Assembly (NCBI GenBank): GCA_003216775.1
Contig: QCII01000008.1
Span: 1 to 64,000, forward strand
Direction of reading: 5' to 3'
Source: Prochlorococcus sp. AG-402-K21
Lineage (GTDB): Bacteria > Cyanobacteriota > Cyanobacteriia > PCC-6307 > Cyanobiaceae
Length of the DNA stretch: 64,000 bases
The notes under the pieces are model-generated. The model was not told the origin of the DNA, did not search any database, and worked only from the letters and a program-made list of their open reading frames with translations. Of this stretch, positions 7,483-17,173 are shown in pieces. The translations under genes were made by a program, and so were the position numbers. How positions within the stretch are numbered: position 1 is the stretch's first letter; each line of letters opens with the position of its first letter.

Positions 7483-7998
7483 TTAGCCCTTAAAAGTTGT
7501 TTCAACAAATCCAAGTTTTATTAAATTTTTATAAGCAGCTTTACCTTCTTTACTTTCAGGTGACATTATTCGAATATTTTCTATAAGAAGTGGCACCGCT
7601 ACCTCAGGGGTTTTATTTCTTATATAAAGAGCTGCAAGCCTTGAATTGGATTCTGCCAAAATTTGCAAGGTTGCTTTACCTTTCTTTTGCATTTCATTTG
7701 GAATTCTTGCATCGACTCCCATGAAGGCTGAATTTAAATCAGAATAAAATGATGCCAGTTGAGTTGCTAATTTTCTTGCACTTAAATAAAAATCTTTAGC
7801 CTTTTCAAAATCACCATCTTTAATGGACTTATCACCTTGCTTTAAAAAATAGTCTACGTTTGCGATAGAAAGTTTTTTATTATTTGTTGATAGAACACTA
7901 AAGTCTTTTGGATTTTTAGATTCCGATCTGACTAAATTTTCGTTAAGAAAAATGCTAAAAAATACAAATAAAAATGTGATTATTCTCAAGGGTTTCAT
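7483..7998 (-). CDS. Exported TPR-like helical protein of unknown function
   Basis: A 171-residue protein with an N-terminal signal peptide (basic MKPLR, hydrophobic core IITFLFVFFSIFL, likely cleavage around residue 25). The mature part is helical and resembles one or two tetratricopeptide repeats: residues about 48-75 read LKQGDKSIKDGDFEKAKDF and YLSARKLATQLAS, with the GDFEKAKDFYLSA turn typical of TPR. It is probably periplasmic or lumenal. It is first in the minus-strand run leading to bolA and grxD (12-base gap). No specific family is recognised. Confidence 0.72.
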   Translation of the reverse strand: MKPLRIITFLFVFFSIFLNENLVRSESKNPKDFSVLSTNNKKLSIANVDYFLKQGDKSIKDGDFEKAKDFYLSARKLATQLASFYSDLNSAFMGVDARIPNEMQKKGKATLQILAESNSRLAALYIRNKTPEVAVPLLIENIRIMSPESKEGKAAYKNLIKLGFVETTFKG

Positions 7999-8040
7999 AT
8001 TCTAAATAAAGCTTAAAGTTAATATTAACTTATAGGGTAA

Positions 8041-8721
8041 TCATCTATCGACATTTTTTAGAGCTATTCTCTCAGCGTTGATCATTTTTTCATATAAAAA
8101 TTCGTTGAATTCCTTAATATTAAATTCTAAATCACTATTCATAAAAATTGGTTGTCCAAAAGATAAACAAAATTGGCTCCCAAATCTCGGAGATGGATTG
8201 CTGTAGGCAATGCCAATTGGAATAATGGAAACAGTTTTTGTTTTTTTTGTTGCTAATCTTGCTAATCTGAATAATCCTTCTTTAAGAACTAATTTTCTTC
8301 CATATCTATTTATTTTCCCTTCTGGAAAAACAACTAGTTGTTCTCCTTTTTCTATAAGATCAATAGCATACCTCAAGGTTGAGAGTGTTGGAGATAATTG
8401 ATTTATCGAAAAACATCCAAGTCTTTTTAAAAACCAGCCTTGTATTCCTTTCATCTCGGATTTAGTAACCATAAACTTGCAATCCTTTTTACTTACCCTT
8501 CTACCCATTGCCATGGTAAGTACTAAGCCATCCCATCTTGATCTATGGGTTGGGGCCAAAATAATAGAAGAATTTATAGGAATTTTAAAACCTTTATTGA
8601 TAATTTTCTTTTTACTGAAAAAAAATCTCAACACGATGTCCTGAGTAACGAACATCGCTATAAATCCTAATACTGGATTGATTTTATACCTAATATCAAA
8701 AGGATTTTTTTTCAAATTCAA
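8041..8721 (-). CDS. plsC: 1-acyl-sn-glycerol-3-phosphate acyltransferase (PlsC family)
   Basis: A 226-residue lysophospholipid acyltransferase. Motif I is HRSRWD (H-x4-D) in LAPTHRSRWDGL, about residues 59-64. Motif III is FPEGKINR. The Pro-containing fourth block PIGIAYSNPSP follows. The enzyme transfers an acyl chain to lysophosphatidic acid to make phosphatidic acid at the membrane, the substrate of CdsA, which is also encoded in this window. The start codon is TTG and no upstream ATG is available in frame. It is divergent from pdxJ across 92 bases. Confidence 0.9.
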   Translation of the reverse strand: MNLKKNPFDIRYKINPVLGFIAMFVTQDIVLRFFFSKKKIINKGFKIPINSSIILAPTHRSRWDGLVLTMAMGRRVSKKDCKFMVTKSEMKGIQGWFLKRLGCFSINQLSPTLSTLRYAIDLIEKGEQLVVFPEGKINRYGRKLVLKEGLFRLARLATKKTKTVSIIPIGIAYSNPSPRFGSQFCLSFGQPIFMNSDLEFNIKEFNEFLYEKMINAERIALKNVDR

Positions 8722-8813
8722 TTATTTATATATTAATAATTTAAGTCTTTGTTATTTTATATTAGCTATTATTGGGCGGTTACTAGATTGTCTAGAACTA
8801 AGATTTCGAAATT

Positions 8814-9530
8814 ATGACTACCTTAGGAGTAAACATTGACCATATTGCAAATGTAAGGGAAGCAAGGAAAACTGTAGAGCCTGACCCTGTTCAATTTGCC
8901 TTCTTGGCTGAATTAGGAGGTGCAGATTCAATAACTGTTCATCTAAGAGAGGATAGGAGACATATACAAGATCGAGATGTATATCTATTGAGAGAAACTA
9001 TAAAAACGAAACTAAATTTAGAGATGGCTGCTACAGAGGAAATGCTTAAAATTGCCAAAAATATTCTGCCAAATTACGTAACACTTGTCCCAGAGAAAAG
9101 AGAGGAAGTTACCACTGAAGGTGGTTTGGATGTGAAAAGTAATGCTAGATACCTTAAGAATTTTGTTGAAAATTTAAGAGATTTAAATATAAAAGTCAGT
9201 GCATTTATTGATCCTAGTGTTGAACAGATTAACTATTCTAAAGAAATGGGATTTGATTTCATTGAATTACATACTGGTAAATATGCTGAATTAACTGGCG
9301 ATGGGCAGTATAGAGAGCTTCAAAGGATTATGGAGTCTACACATAAAGCAAATGACCTTGGATTAGTTGTTAATGCTGGTCATGGTCTTAATTACAATAA
9401 TGTTAAAAAAATTGCATCAATTAACAATATAAACGAGCTAAACATAGGACATAGTATTGTTGCAAGGGCTCTAGCGGTTGGATTAGAAAAGTCTGTTCGT
9501 GAAATGAAGTCTCTTATTACATCCAATTAA
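8814..9530 (+). CDS. pdxJ: Pyridoxine 5'-phosphate synthase PdxJ
   Basis: PdxJ condenses 1-deoxyxylulose-5-phosphate with 3-amino-2-oxopropyl phosphate to give pyridoxine 5'-phosphate, in the DXP-dependent vitamin B6 pathway. The 238-residue protein begins TTLGVNIDHIANVREARKT, the family's N-terminal signature. It contains TVHLREDRRHIQDRDV, TLVPEKREEVTTEGG, a FIELHTGKYA segment and the C-terminal NIGHSIVARAL phosphate loop. All expected catalytic Glu/His/Arg positions appear intact. ycf54 follows after 8 bases, suggesting co-transcription. Confidence 0.96.
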   Translation: MTTLGVNIDHIANVREARKTVEPDPVQFAFLAELGGADSITVHLREDRRHIQDRDVYLLRETIKTKLNLEMAATEEMLKIAKNILPNYVTLVPEKREEVTTEGGLDVKSNARYLKNFVENLRDLNIKVSAFIDPSVEQINYSKEMGFDFIELHTGKYAELTGDGQYRELQRIMESTHKANDLGLVVNAGHGLNYNNVKKIASINNINELNIGHSIVARALAVGLEKSVREMKSLITSN

Positions 9531-9538
9531 ATTTTAAA

Positions 9539-9868
9539 ATGACAACATATTATTTCGTAGCCGCAAGTGAAAAGTTTCTAACAGTTGAAGAACCACTTGA
9601 TGAAATTTTGAAAGAAAGGGAAAGGAACTATAAAGAAAATAAAAAAGAAAAAGATTTTTGGCTTTTAAAAAATCCATCTTTTCTTCAAACTAGTAAGTTG
9701 GTTGATTTAACAGCAAAGATTCCATCTCCTCCAGCAGCAGTTTTATCAACTGATAAAAAATTCATAACTTTTCTAAAGCTTCGCTTAGAGTTTGTTGCTG
9801 TGGGGGAATTCGAATGTCCTAATGCAGAAATAACTGATCCACTTAAAGTTGAGGAATATAACCAATAA
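9539..9868 (+). CDS. ycf54: Ycf54, Mg-protoporphyrin monomethyl ester cyclase accessory protein
   Basis: A 109-residue protein beginning MTTYYFVAASEKFLTVEEP, with the block LKERERNYKENKKEKDFW and then a FITFLKLRLEFVAVGEF segment. This is the pattern of Ycf54 (DUF2488), which supports the AcsF oxidative cyclase that forms ring E of chlorophyll. Length agrees with the family. It is located between pdxJ and recC on the same strand. recC begins 5 bases later, so the repair operon may share its transcript. Confidence 0.92.
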   Translation: MTTYYFVAASEKFLTVEEPLDEILKERERNYKENKKEKDFWLLKNPSFLQTSKLVDLTAKIPSPPAAVLSTDKKFITFLKLRLEFVAVGEFECPNAEITDPLKVEEYNQ

Positions 9869-9873
9869 ATAAA

Positions 9874-12800
9874 TTGCTCAATCTGTATAAGTCAAACAAA
9901 ATTGAAGTAATTAGTGAGCTTTTAGTAGAAGAATTAAAAATATGTCCCCCTTTTATAACTGAGAAATTAGAAATAGCAGTTCCCAATTATTCTTTTGGGA
10001 ATTGGTTACGTGAACAAATAACTATAAAAAACAAAATAAGTGCTCTTTATGAATTAAAGACAATATCAAGTTATACCGAATCATTACTGACAAATTTTTT
10101 CCCTGAAATTGATATGGGTTTATGGAATTTTGAGACAATTAAATGGGGCATTATTGATTCATTAGAAGAATTAAATAGCTTTAAAGAATCATTTCCCATT
10201 AGAAATTGGATTAATAAATATTTAGATAATAAAAAGACTATTGATGGAGATATATATAATCTGACAAAAAAGATTACTAATAATTTTATTGATTATCTGA
10301 TTTTTAGACCTGAAATGATTGCTGAATGGAATAGATATGATATTAATTCACTTAATCTATTTAAGAATTTAAATTCAGATCAATTTTGGCAACCTATTTT
10401 ATATAAATTATTAGAGGAAAAGATACCCGCAAAGCCTTCATGCTTATACATGATTGAAGTAATAAAGAATATAAGAAAAATTAAGAAATATCAAATTAAA
10501 TTACCAAATCAAATTTATATTATTTCCGATAATAACTTATCAAAACTACATATTAAATTTTATTCAGAACTTTCAAAATTTAATAAGGTGAATTTATATT
10601 TATTATCTGCAGGAGATGATTTATGGAATAGAATAAATTGTCTTGAAGGTGAGTTGGAATTTGATAATAATGAAAGTAATTTGAATTTATATAATACTAA
10701 TATAGAGAAGATATTTGGTAAATTTGGAGCAAACTTTCAGAAATTAATTGATGAAAATATTTATACGGAAGGTATAAATTTAAAAAATAATCTTATATAT
10801 ATTGACCCAACAACTAATTTTTACAAGAAGCAAGATATTCCTCTTCTTAATCAAATACAAAAAAAACTAATTGATAATAATAGCAATGATTTTATACTTA
10901 ATGAAAGGGATGATTCAATATTATTTTGTGAGCATTTGAATCAGAATTGTCAATTAGAATATTTAAGAAATAAAATTATAGAAATAATAAATTCTTGCAA
11001 GAATTTTAATTATAGTGATATTGCTGTTTTATCGCCTCAATCTAGTCTAATTAAACCTTATCTAAGGTATATCTTTAATAATGAGTTGATAAATGGTGAA
11101 AAGATACCTTATTTTTTTATTGATGAGGATAATCATGATTCTTCAGACATTTATAAATTTTTAATTGACATCACTGAAATCGCAAATGAGAAAATTACAC
11201 TTGAAAAAATAGATTATATTCTTTCGAAAAAAGTAACTCAGAAAATTTGGGATTTTCATATTACTGAGAAGGATGAAATTATTTCCTTACTTACCCAAGT
11301 CGGTTTTCATTGGGGATTAGATGCCAATGAAAGATTAGGTGAAGAAAAAAATACTCTAGGGTGGTGTATAAATAGAATTACTTTAGGCTTAATTTATGAC
11401 AAAGAAGTCAATTTAAATAATCTTGATTTAAAACCATATAGCTCAAAAAATATAAGTTTGGATTTGAATAAATGGATTAAAATATTACTTCATTTAAAAA
11501 AATATATTAATTTGCTAAGGGGTTCTTTTTCTTACTCAATTTGGGTTGAAAAGATAAAGTTTATATTAAAAAATATCGCTGATTCTAATGCAAATTTTAA
11601 TTTAGAAATAAGTGAAATAAATAGAATTCTTGATAATTACGCAGTCCCTTTAATACCGAATGATCTTATTTTGTTAAATGTTTTTAGAGAGATATTAATT
11701 TCTTGTATAAATAAAGCTAAATATCAATCAAAATCAAGTATCAACAAGATCCTAGTAAGTGACATTGAGAATTCAAGGCATATTCCACATAAGGTTATCT
11801 TCCTAATAGACATGAATAGTGTTTATTATCCAAAATTATCAAAGAGTGAAAATATTAATTTATTAAATAATAAATATCATCTAGGCGATCCATCAGTTTT
11901 TGAAAGAGAGAAATATTCATTTCTAGAGTTGTTAATTTCCTGTAGAGATAAATTTATAGTTACTTGGGTAAGAAATGATAAAGATAATAAAAAATTAGAT
12001 GTTTCTTTTCCTATAAAAGAGTTAATTTCTTTTTTTGATACTTTTTTAAATAAAAGCCAAAGAGAACTAATAATTAAAGATTCTGATTTAAATAAAAATG
12101 AAATAATTGATCTTGATAGTTCTAAGATTATTAAAAGTAATTATTCTTTAGTTGAAGATATAGATTGGAATGCAAAGAAATCTGATATTAAAAATTACAA
12201 ATTATCAGAACTGATTTATTGGTTCAAGACTCCACAAAAATATTGGCTTAATAAAAAAAATATTTCTCCCAAGGAAATATTTATTCATCATCCAGATGAT
12301 GAGTATGTAAGTAATCTGCAAAAGTCCCAACTAATTACAAAAATAATCCAACAACTAGAGATTGATAATCATAATATTATTGATGATTTGAAAAATTTGA
12401 ATATTAATGATCAAATGGTTGAAAATGGTATTATTATGCCCAAAAATAGTATTTTTTCAAAAGAAAAAGAAATAAAAGATTTATTAAAGAGTCTATCTGC
12501 AAGTTTGAGTGAACATAATGATATTAATAGAATTTATGTTAAATCAAATGCAAATAAAGAAGAATATTTAATTGCTCATGACACCGTAATTGAATTAATT
12601 AATGCGAAACTAAGTTTAAGTCGTTTGGCAGAGGCTTGGATAAAATTACTCTACATTTCTTCTTTAAACAAGAATATAAAAAAGACTAAAGTAATTTTTA
12701 GAAATGAAAACAATTACAAATCGCAAATTATTAAATCGCCCGGAGTGATTGAGTCAAATTTAATTTTGAAGGAATATATAAATATTTTTAAAAATTATTC

Positions 12801-13056
12801 TGAAAAATGTTTTCCTCTCCCTCCAGAAAGCACTTATAAATATGTAGAAGCAAAAATAAAATCAAGAAATGAGAAAAAAGCTTTCACAGATAGATGGATC
12901 GGTAATAAAACTTTTTCTAAAGGAGAAAGGGATAATATTGAAATGAAAATTTGTTTTGGAAATCAAAAAGAACCAGATTTCTTTTTTGGAAATAATAATT
13001 TTGAAAAATTATCATTCTTATTATATGGTCATCTTATTAAAGCATTAAAGAAATAA
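9874..13056 (+). CDS. recC: RecC-like subunit of exodeoxyribonuclease V
   Basis: A 1060-residue protein placed immediately upstream of recB and recD, matching RecC length (about 1100 in enterobacteria). The N-terminus LNLYKSNKIEVISELLVEEL corresponds to the start of the inactivated helicase fold (family form LxxxxSNRLExLxxxL). Other recognisable RecC blocks are VPNYSFGNWL, LHIKFYSEL, and KVIFLIDMNSVYYPK with GDPSVFEREKYSFLELLISC. In RecBCD this subunit recognises Chi and splits the strands. The start is TTG, five bases after ycf54. Composition is extremely A/T-rich, with very high Asn, Lys and Ile. Confidence 0.9.
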   Translation: MLNLYKSNKIEVISELLVEELKICPPFITEKLEIAVPNYSFGNWLREQITIKNKISALYELKTISSYTESLLTNFFPEIDMGLWNFETIKWGIIDSLEELNSFKESFPIRNWINKYLDNKKTIDGDIYNLTKKITNNFIDYLIFRPEMIAEWNRYDINSLNLFKNLNSDQFWQPILYKLLEEKIPAKPSCLYMIEVIKNIRKIKKYQIKLPNQIYIISDNNLSKLHIKFYSELSKFNKVNLYLLSAGDDLWNRINCLEGELEFDNNESNLNLYNTNIEKIFGKFGANFQKLIDENIYTEGINLKNNLIYIDPTTNFYKKQDIPLLNQIQKKLIDNNSNDFILNERDDSILFCEHLNQNCQLEYLRNKIIEIINSCKNFNYSDIAVLSPQSSLIKPYLRYIFNNELINGEKIPYFFIDEDNHDSSDIYKFLIDITEIANEKITLEKIDYILSKKVTQKIWDFHITEKDEIISLLTQVGFHWGLDANERLGEEKNTLGWCINRITLGLIYDKEVNLNNLDLKPYSSKNISLDLNKWIKILLHLKKYINLLRGSFSYSIWVEKIKFILKNIADSNANFNLEISEINRILDNYAVPLIPNDLILLNVFREILISCINKAKYQSKSSINKILVSDIENSRHIPHKVIFLIDMNSVYYPKLSKSENINLLNNKYHLGDPSVFEREKYSFLELLISCRDKFIVTWVRNDKDNKKLDVSFPIKELISFFDTFLNKSQRELIIKDSDLNKNEIIDLDSSKIIKSNYSLVEDIDWNAKKSDIKNYKLSELIYWFKTPQKYWLNKKNISPKEIFIHHPDDEYVSNLQKSQLITKIIQQLEIDNHNIIDDLKNLNINDQMVENGIIMPKNSIFSKEKEIKDLLKSLSASLSEHNDINRIYVKSNANKEEYLIAHDTVIELINAKLSLSRLAEAWIKLLYISSLNKNIKKTKVIFRNENNYKSQIIKSPGVIESNLILKEYINIFKNYSEKCFPLPPESTYKYVEAKIKSRNEKKAFTDRWIGNKTFSKGERDNIEMKICFGNQKEPDFFFGNNNFEKLSFLLYGHLIKALKK

Positions 13057-13059
13057 ATA

Positions 13060-13533
13060 ATGAATAAATTTCATTTAAAAATATTTTTTAAAGCTGCTTA
13101 TGAACTAATCATTGTCTCTTTACAGTTCTTCATTATTAGTCTTCATTTTTTTCAATGGGAATTTATTCCACAAAAACAAATAATGCAAGTAAGTCCTTTT
13201 TCTTATTTAATGGGGATTTTAATTATAATTATCGCTTTAATAATAATGTTGGTTGCAATTAAAGACTTAGGTAGAAATTTATCCCCTTTCCCAAGACCTA
13301 TAAAAAATAGCAATCTTGTTACTACAGGTATTTATAGATTTACACGCCATCCTATGTACTATTCTTTAATATTTATTTCTTTTGGTGTTTTTATAATAAA
13401 GCTATCAATTTATTATTTATTTTTATCAATAAGTATTTGTTTAATAATTAAATTTAAGATTGCTTTAGAAGAGCAATATTTAAATAATAAATTTAAGAAT
13501 TACTTACTTTATAAAAATCAGGTCAAATATTAA
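13060..13533 (+). CDS. Membrane methyltransferase of the ICMT/PEMT-like family
   Basis: A 157-residue integral membrane protein with about four hydrophobic segments. The signature TTGIYRFTRHPMYYSLI (about residues 87-103) contains the RHPMY element of isoprenylcysteine carboxyl methyltransferase and phospholipid N-methyltransferase-like proteins. A C-terminal E-E-x-Y-L pattern (ALEEQYLNNKFKNYL) follows, as usual for this family. The substrate cannot be told from sequence. The gene sits 3 bases after recC and 12 before recB, an unexpected position for a membrane methyltransferase. It shares the operon's A/T-rich composition. Confidence 0.85.
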   Translation: MNKFHLKIFFKAAYELIIVSLQFFIISLHFFQWEFIPQKQIMQVSPFSYLMGILIIIIALIIMLVAIKDLGRNLSPFPRPIKNSNLVTTGIYRFTRHPMYYSLIFISFGVFIIKLSIYYLFLSISICLIIKFKIALEEQYLNNKFKNYLLYKNQVKY

Positions 13534-13545
13534 TTAAATAAATTT

Positions 13546-16500
13546 ATGGATATTAATCAAATCAAATTAGATAATAAATTTAAATTAGTAGAAGCAAGTG
13601 CAGGAACTGGGAAAAGTTTTACATTAGCTCACATAGTCTTAAGAAATGTTTTAGAGAAAAAAATTAAACCAGAAGAGATACTTTTATTAAGTTTTACAAA
13701 AAATACGTGCTCTGAATTACGAGATAAAATACTTTCGCGGTTTCAGGATTTAAAATTATATTTAGGAAATCATAATGAAAGTAAGATTGATAATACTCTT
13801 AAGGATTGGTATCTAAAATTTAAGGAGAAGGAAAAATCTAAGGAAAAAATTATATCCCAAATTGATAATTTCGTTAATGATATTTATAAGTTACAGGTAA
13901 CTACATTCCATTCTTTTTGTAATAATATTATTGATGAATATAGTATTGAAATAGGTGTAACTCAAGATCCATACATTGAGAATAATATAGATAATTTCTA
14001 TAAAGATGTAATAGATAATTTGTGGATCGATTATTTTCTTAATCTTCATCCACAAATAATTTCAGCAGTTACCCAAAAAAAAATAAGCTCTAGATTTGGA
14101 ACTAGAATCAACAAGTCATTTTTTGTGGAAATTTTAAAAAATATAGATCAAGAAAATATTTATAAATTTCAAATTAATAATAAATATGAGATTATTGATA
14201 TAAATAATTATTTTAATGATTTTTTGTATTTTAATTGGAATGAGTTTTGCTTTGAATGGAATAAAAAAGGTAAGGAATTATTTTTACAACTTATAGAGTT
14301 GGGGAAATTAATTAAGGAGTCTGGTGGTAAAAGTCAAATATATGCAGCAAAACCTAGAAATGAAAAGTTTAATCAAATAATTTTTTGGATTGAAGAGATT
14401 AACAAAAATATTGATTCAAAAAATGTTATTAATTTTCTAAATGATATTTCTAACGAAGATCTTTTATTTAAATATTTTTATAAAGAAAATATTTCTAAAG
14501 AAATTAATAAACATAATCTAAAATTAGATTTCACTAAATTTAATTTACTACAATATAAAATTTATCAAATAAAAGAAGGTTTCTATACCGAATTTGTAAG
14601 AATATTTATCCAATTAGCTTATATAAAATTAACTGAATTAAAGAAAAGTTTTTCTATTTTTAACTTCAATGATCTTATAAAGACTGTAGAAAATACATTT
14701 CTAGATTCAGAAATTAGTAATAATAGTACTCTATCTCAAATTCAAAAAAGATTTAAATGTGTCTTAGTAGATGAGTTTCAAGATACAGATAAAATTCAAT
14801 GGAATTTAATAAAAAAGTTCTTTAAAACTAAAAATCATTTTTTATTATGTGTAGGTGATCCAAAACAAGCGATATACAAATTTAGGGGAGGAGATATTGA
14901 AACTTACTTAGATGCAAGAGCTGATGCAATCGAAATTTTTAGTCTTACAGATAACTACAGATCCTCAAACAATTTACTGAATGTTATTAATAAACTTTAT
15001 AAGAATGGACTTAAACAATCAAAACTAAATTACAGTAAATTAGCCTTTGGAATTAAAGAAAATATTGATTCGGAATCTAAATATAAGGATGCATTTGAAA
15101 TCGTAGAATTTTCAAAAAAAGAGATGGATATAGATGATCTTGTAACTCATTATATTGTTAATTTTATTGTAAATAATAGAGAAATTGATATTAATAAAAT
15201 TGCGATTCTTACATTAAATAATTCGCAGTGCTTAGATTTGAAAAATAAATTAAATAAGTTTAACGTCCCATGCAAAATTCAAAATAAAAAAAATATTTTT
15301 GATACAGAAGCAAGTTCCCTATTATTTTTATTCATTGAATGTTTATTAAATCCAAGACTTTTAAAAAATATAACTTTGCTTGCTGCTTCAAAATTTATAG
15401 AAATTAAATTAGAAGAATTAGTTGATGATGGAATTAGTAATAATTTAGAAATGTTGATTAATAAATGTATTACTTGGTCTCAGGAACTAAGAGAAAAAGG
15501 TTTTTTAAACATTGTTAATGAACTTCTTATAAATTATAAGTCATCCTCGATTATTCAAGATTCAGATTTAAATTCAAATTTATTTCAACTTTCAGAAATT
15601 GTTGAAATAGAATTAATCAAAAGTGATTTTAATCTCAATAAAGTTAATAACTGGTATAAAAATCAGTTAGATCATTCTTTAAGAATTTGTACTGGAGAAG
15701 ATTTTTTGGCGAAGGATTATAATCTTCAAAATGGTATTAATCTCTCTACCATCCATAGTAGTAAGGGCTTAGAATTTGACGTGGTCCTATGTCCATATCT
15801 CTCATTTATTTCTAATAACTCAAACAAAATTAAAGGCCCTATTTGGAAATCAAATATTGATAGAAATATATACATTAATATTTCTAATAATTATGAGAAG
15901 GTTGAAAAATTAAAATTAATAGAAGAAGAAGATTTATTTAAAGAGAGTGAGAGGTTAATTTATGTAGCACTTACAAGGAGCAAATATAAACTTATAGTTT
16001 TTAATGATTTAGAAGATACAAATAATATTTTAAATAATGATTTACTTAATAATTTGGAAAATATTAATATTTATAAGTCTACTTTTAAAGGTAGGATAGA
16101 AAAAGATAAAAATAAAGAAATTATTGCTAAGTTCAAAACTAAGCGATTGATTAATAATCTTTGGAAAATCGATAACGTTAATAAAAAAATATCTAAAGAT
16201 TTTAATTCTGATCAATTCATTTCTTATTCAAGTTATTCTTCTTGGAAATCCAAAGATAAAAATATTGATGCAGTTATTAACCAATATAAGGATTATGAAG
16301 ATAATATATCAATCATCAAAGAGTCTAATTATAAGGAATCAAAAAATTATCCTAATTATTTTTCTTATCCAAATCCCTTAAGTGAATTTCCAAAAGGAAA
16401 TATTGCTGGTACTTGCTTGCACAAAATAATAGAAAGATTTGAATTTAGAAACCATAATAATCAAGAATTAATTGATTTAATTATTGAGGAATTGAATTTT

Positions 16501-17172
16501 CATCAGATCGATCCTTCCTTGGCTTTTAAAGTAAAAGATGCGATTTTAAGAATTATAAATATATCTTTAGGAAGTGAATTACAAAATAAGAAACTAGTTG
16601 ATATTCCAGAAGAATACTTACTAAAGGAGGTTAAATATGATTTAACTCTATCTTATGAAGGTAGAAATATAGATTCACATGATATATCAAAATGCTTTCT
16701 TTTAGATCAGGAATACGAATTTGGGCAAGAATACGCAAACAAAATAAATGATCTTCAAATTTTGAATAAAGGCTTTCATTCAGGATGTATTGATTGTATT
16801 TTCCCTGTAGGTAATACATTAGAAGATAGTAAATGGTGGGTAATTGATTGGAAAAGTAATTTTATTTCTGGAAGTGATAATAGTGATTGTTTACCAATAA
16901 ACTATAACTATGAAAATATGAGAGATGAAATGATTAAACATCATTATCCCTTACAATCTCATCTTTATTTATTAGCATTGCATAGATTATTAAAGTGGCG
17001 ATTCAAAAATTATCAACCACATAAACATCTAGGCGGATATATTTATTTTTTTTTAAAGGGATTGCCAGATTTTGAATTATTTAAAAAATCTAATTCGAAA
17101 GATATATCTCCAGGAGTTTTTATTAGCAATGCACCTTTAAAAAGAATTAATTATTTAGATAATCTTTTTTAG
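13546..17172 (+). CDS. recB: RecB helicase-nuclease subunit of exodeoxyribonuclease V
   Basis: A 1208-residue UvrD-type helicase with a C-terminal nuclease domain, full length for RecB. Walker A is ASAGTGKSFT (residues 17-26); motif II is VDEFQDTD, with GDPKQAIYKFRGGD after it; late motifs include STIHSSKGLEFDVVLCP and ERLIYVALTRSKYKL. The nuclease residues are visible near the end: Asp in SGCIDCIF (about 1084) and Asp and Lys in WWVIDWKSN (about 1100), then HHYPLQSHLYLLALHRLL. All helicase and nuclease signatures look intact, so the protein should be active. It is translated in a block with recC, the methyltransferase and recD. Confidence 0.96.
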   Translation: MDINQIKLDNKFKLVEASAGTGKSFTLAHIVLRNVLEKKIKPEEILLLSFTKNTCSELRDKILSRFQDLKLYLGNHNESKIDNTLKDWYLKFKEKEKSKEKIISQIDNFVNDIYKLQVTTFHSFCNNIIDEYSIEIGVTQDPYIENNIDNFYKDVIDNLWIDYFLNLHPQIISAVTQKKISSRFGTRINKSFFVEILKNIDQENIYKFQINNKYEIIDINNYFNDFLYFNWNEFCFEWNKKGKELFLQLIELGKLIKESGGKSQIYAAKPRNEKFNQIIFWIEEINKNIDSKNVINFLNDISNEDLLFKYFYKENISKEINKHNLKLDFTKFNLLQYKIYQIKEGFYTEFVRIFIQLAYIKLTELKKSFSIFNFNDLIKTVENTFLDSEISNNSTLSQIQKRFKCVLVDEFQDTDKIQWNLIKKFFKTKNHFLLCVGDPKQAIYKFRGGDIETYLDARADAIEIFSLTDNYRSSNNLLNVINKLYKNGLKQSKLNYSKLAFGIKENIDSESKYKDAFEIVEFSKKEMDIDDLVTHYIVNFIVNNREIDINKIAILTLNNSQCLDLKNKLNKFNVPCKIQNKKNIFDTEASSLLFLFIECLLNPRLLKNITLLAASKFIEIKLEELVDDGISNNLEMLINKCITWSQELREKGFLNIVNELLINYKSSSIIQDSDLNSNLFQLSEIVEIELIKSDFNLNKVNNWYKNQLDHSLRICTGEDFLAKDYNLQNGINLSTIHSSKGLEFDVVLCPYLSFISNNSNKIKGPIWKSNIDRNIYINISNNYEKVEKLKLIEEEDLFKESERLIYVALTRSKYKLIVFNDLEDTNNILNNDLLNNLENINIYKSTFKGRIEKDKNKEIIAKFKTKRLINNLWKIDNVNKKISKDFNSDQFISYSSYSSWKSKDKNIDAVINQYKDYEDNISIIKESNYKESKNYPNYFSYPNPLSEFPKGNIAGTCLHKIIERFEFRNHNNQELIDLIIEELNFHQIDPSLAFKVKDAILRIINISLGSELQNKKLVDIPEEYLLKEVKYDLTLSYEGRNIDSHDISKCFLLDQEYEFGQEYANKINDLQILNKGFHSGCIDCIFPVGNTLEDSKWWVIDWKSNFISGSDNSDCLPINYNYENMRDEMIKHHYPLQSHLYLLALHRLLKWRFKNYQPHKHLGGYIYFFLKGLPDFELFKKSNSKDISPGVFISNAPLKRINYLDNLF

Positions 17173-17173
17173 A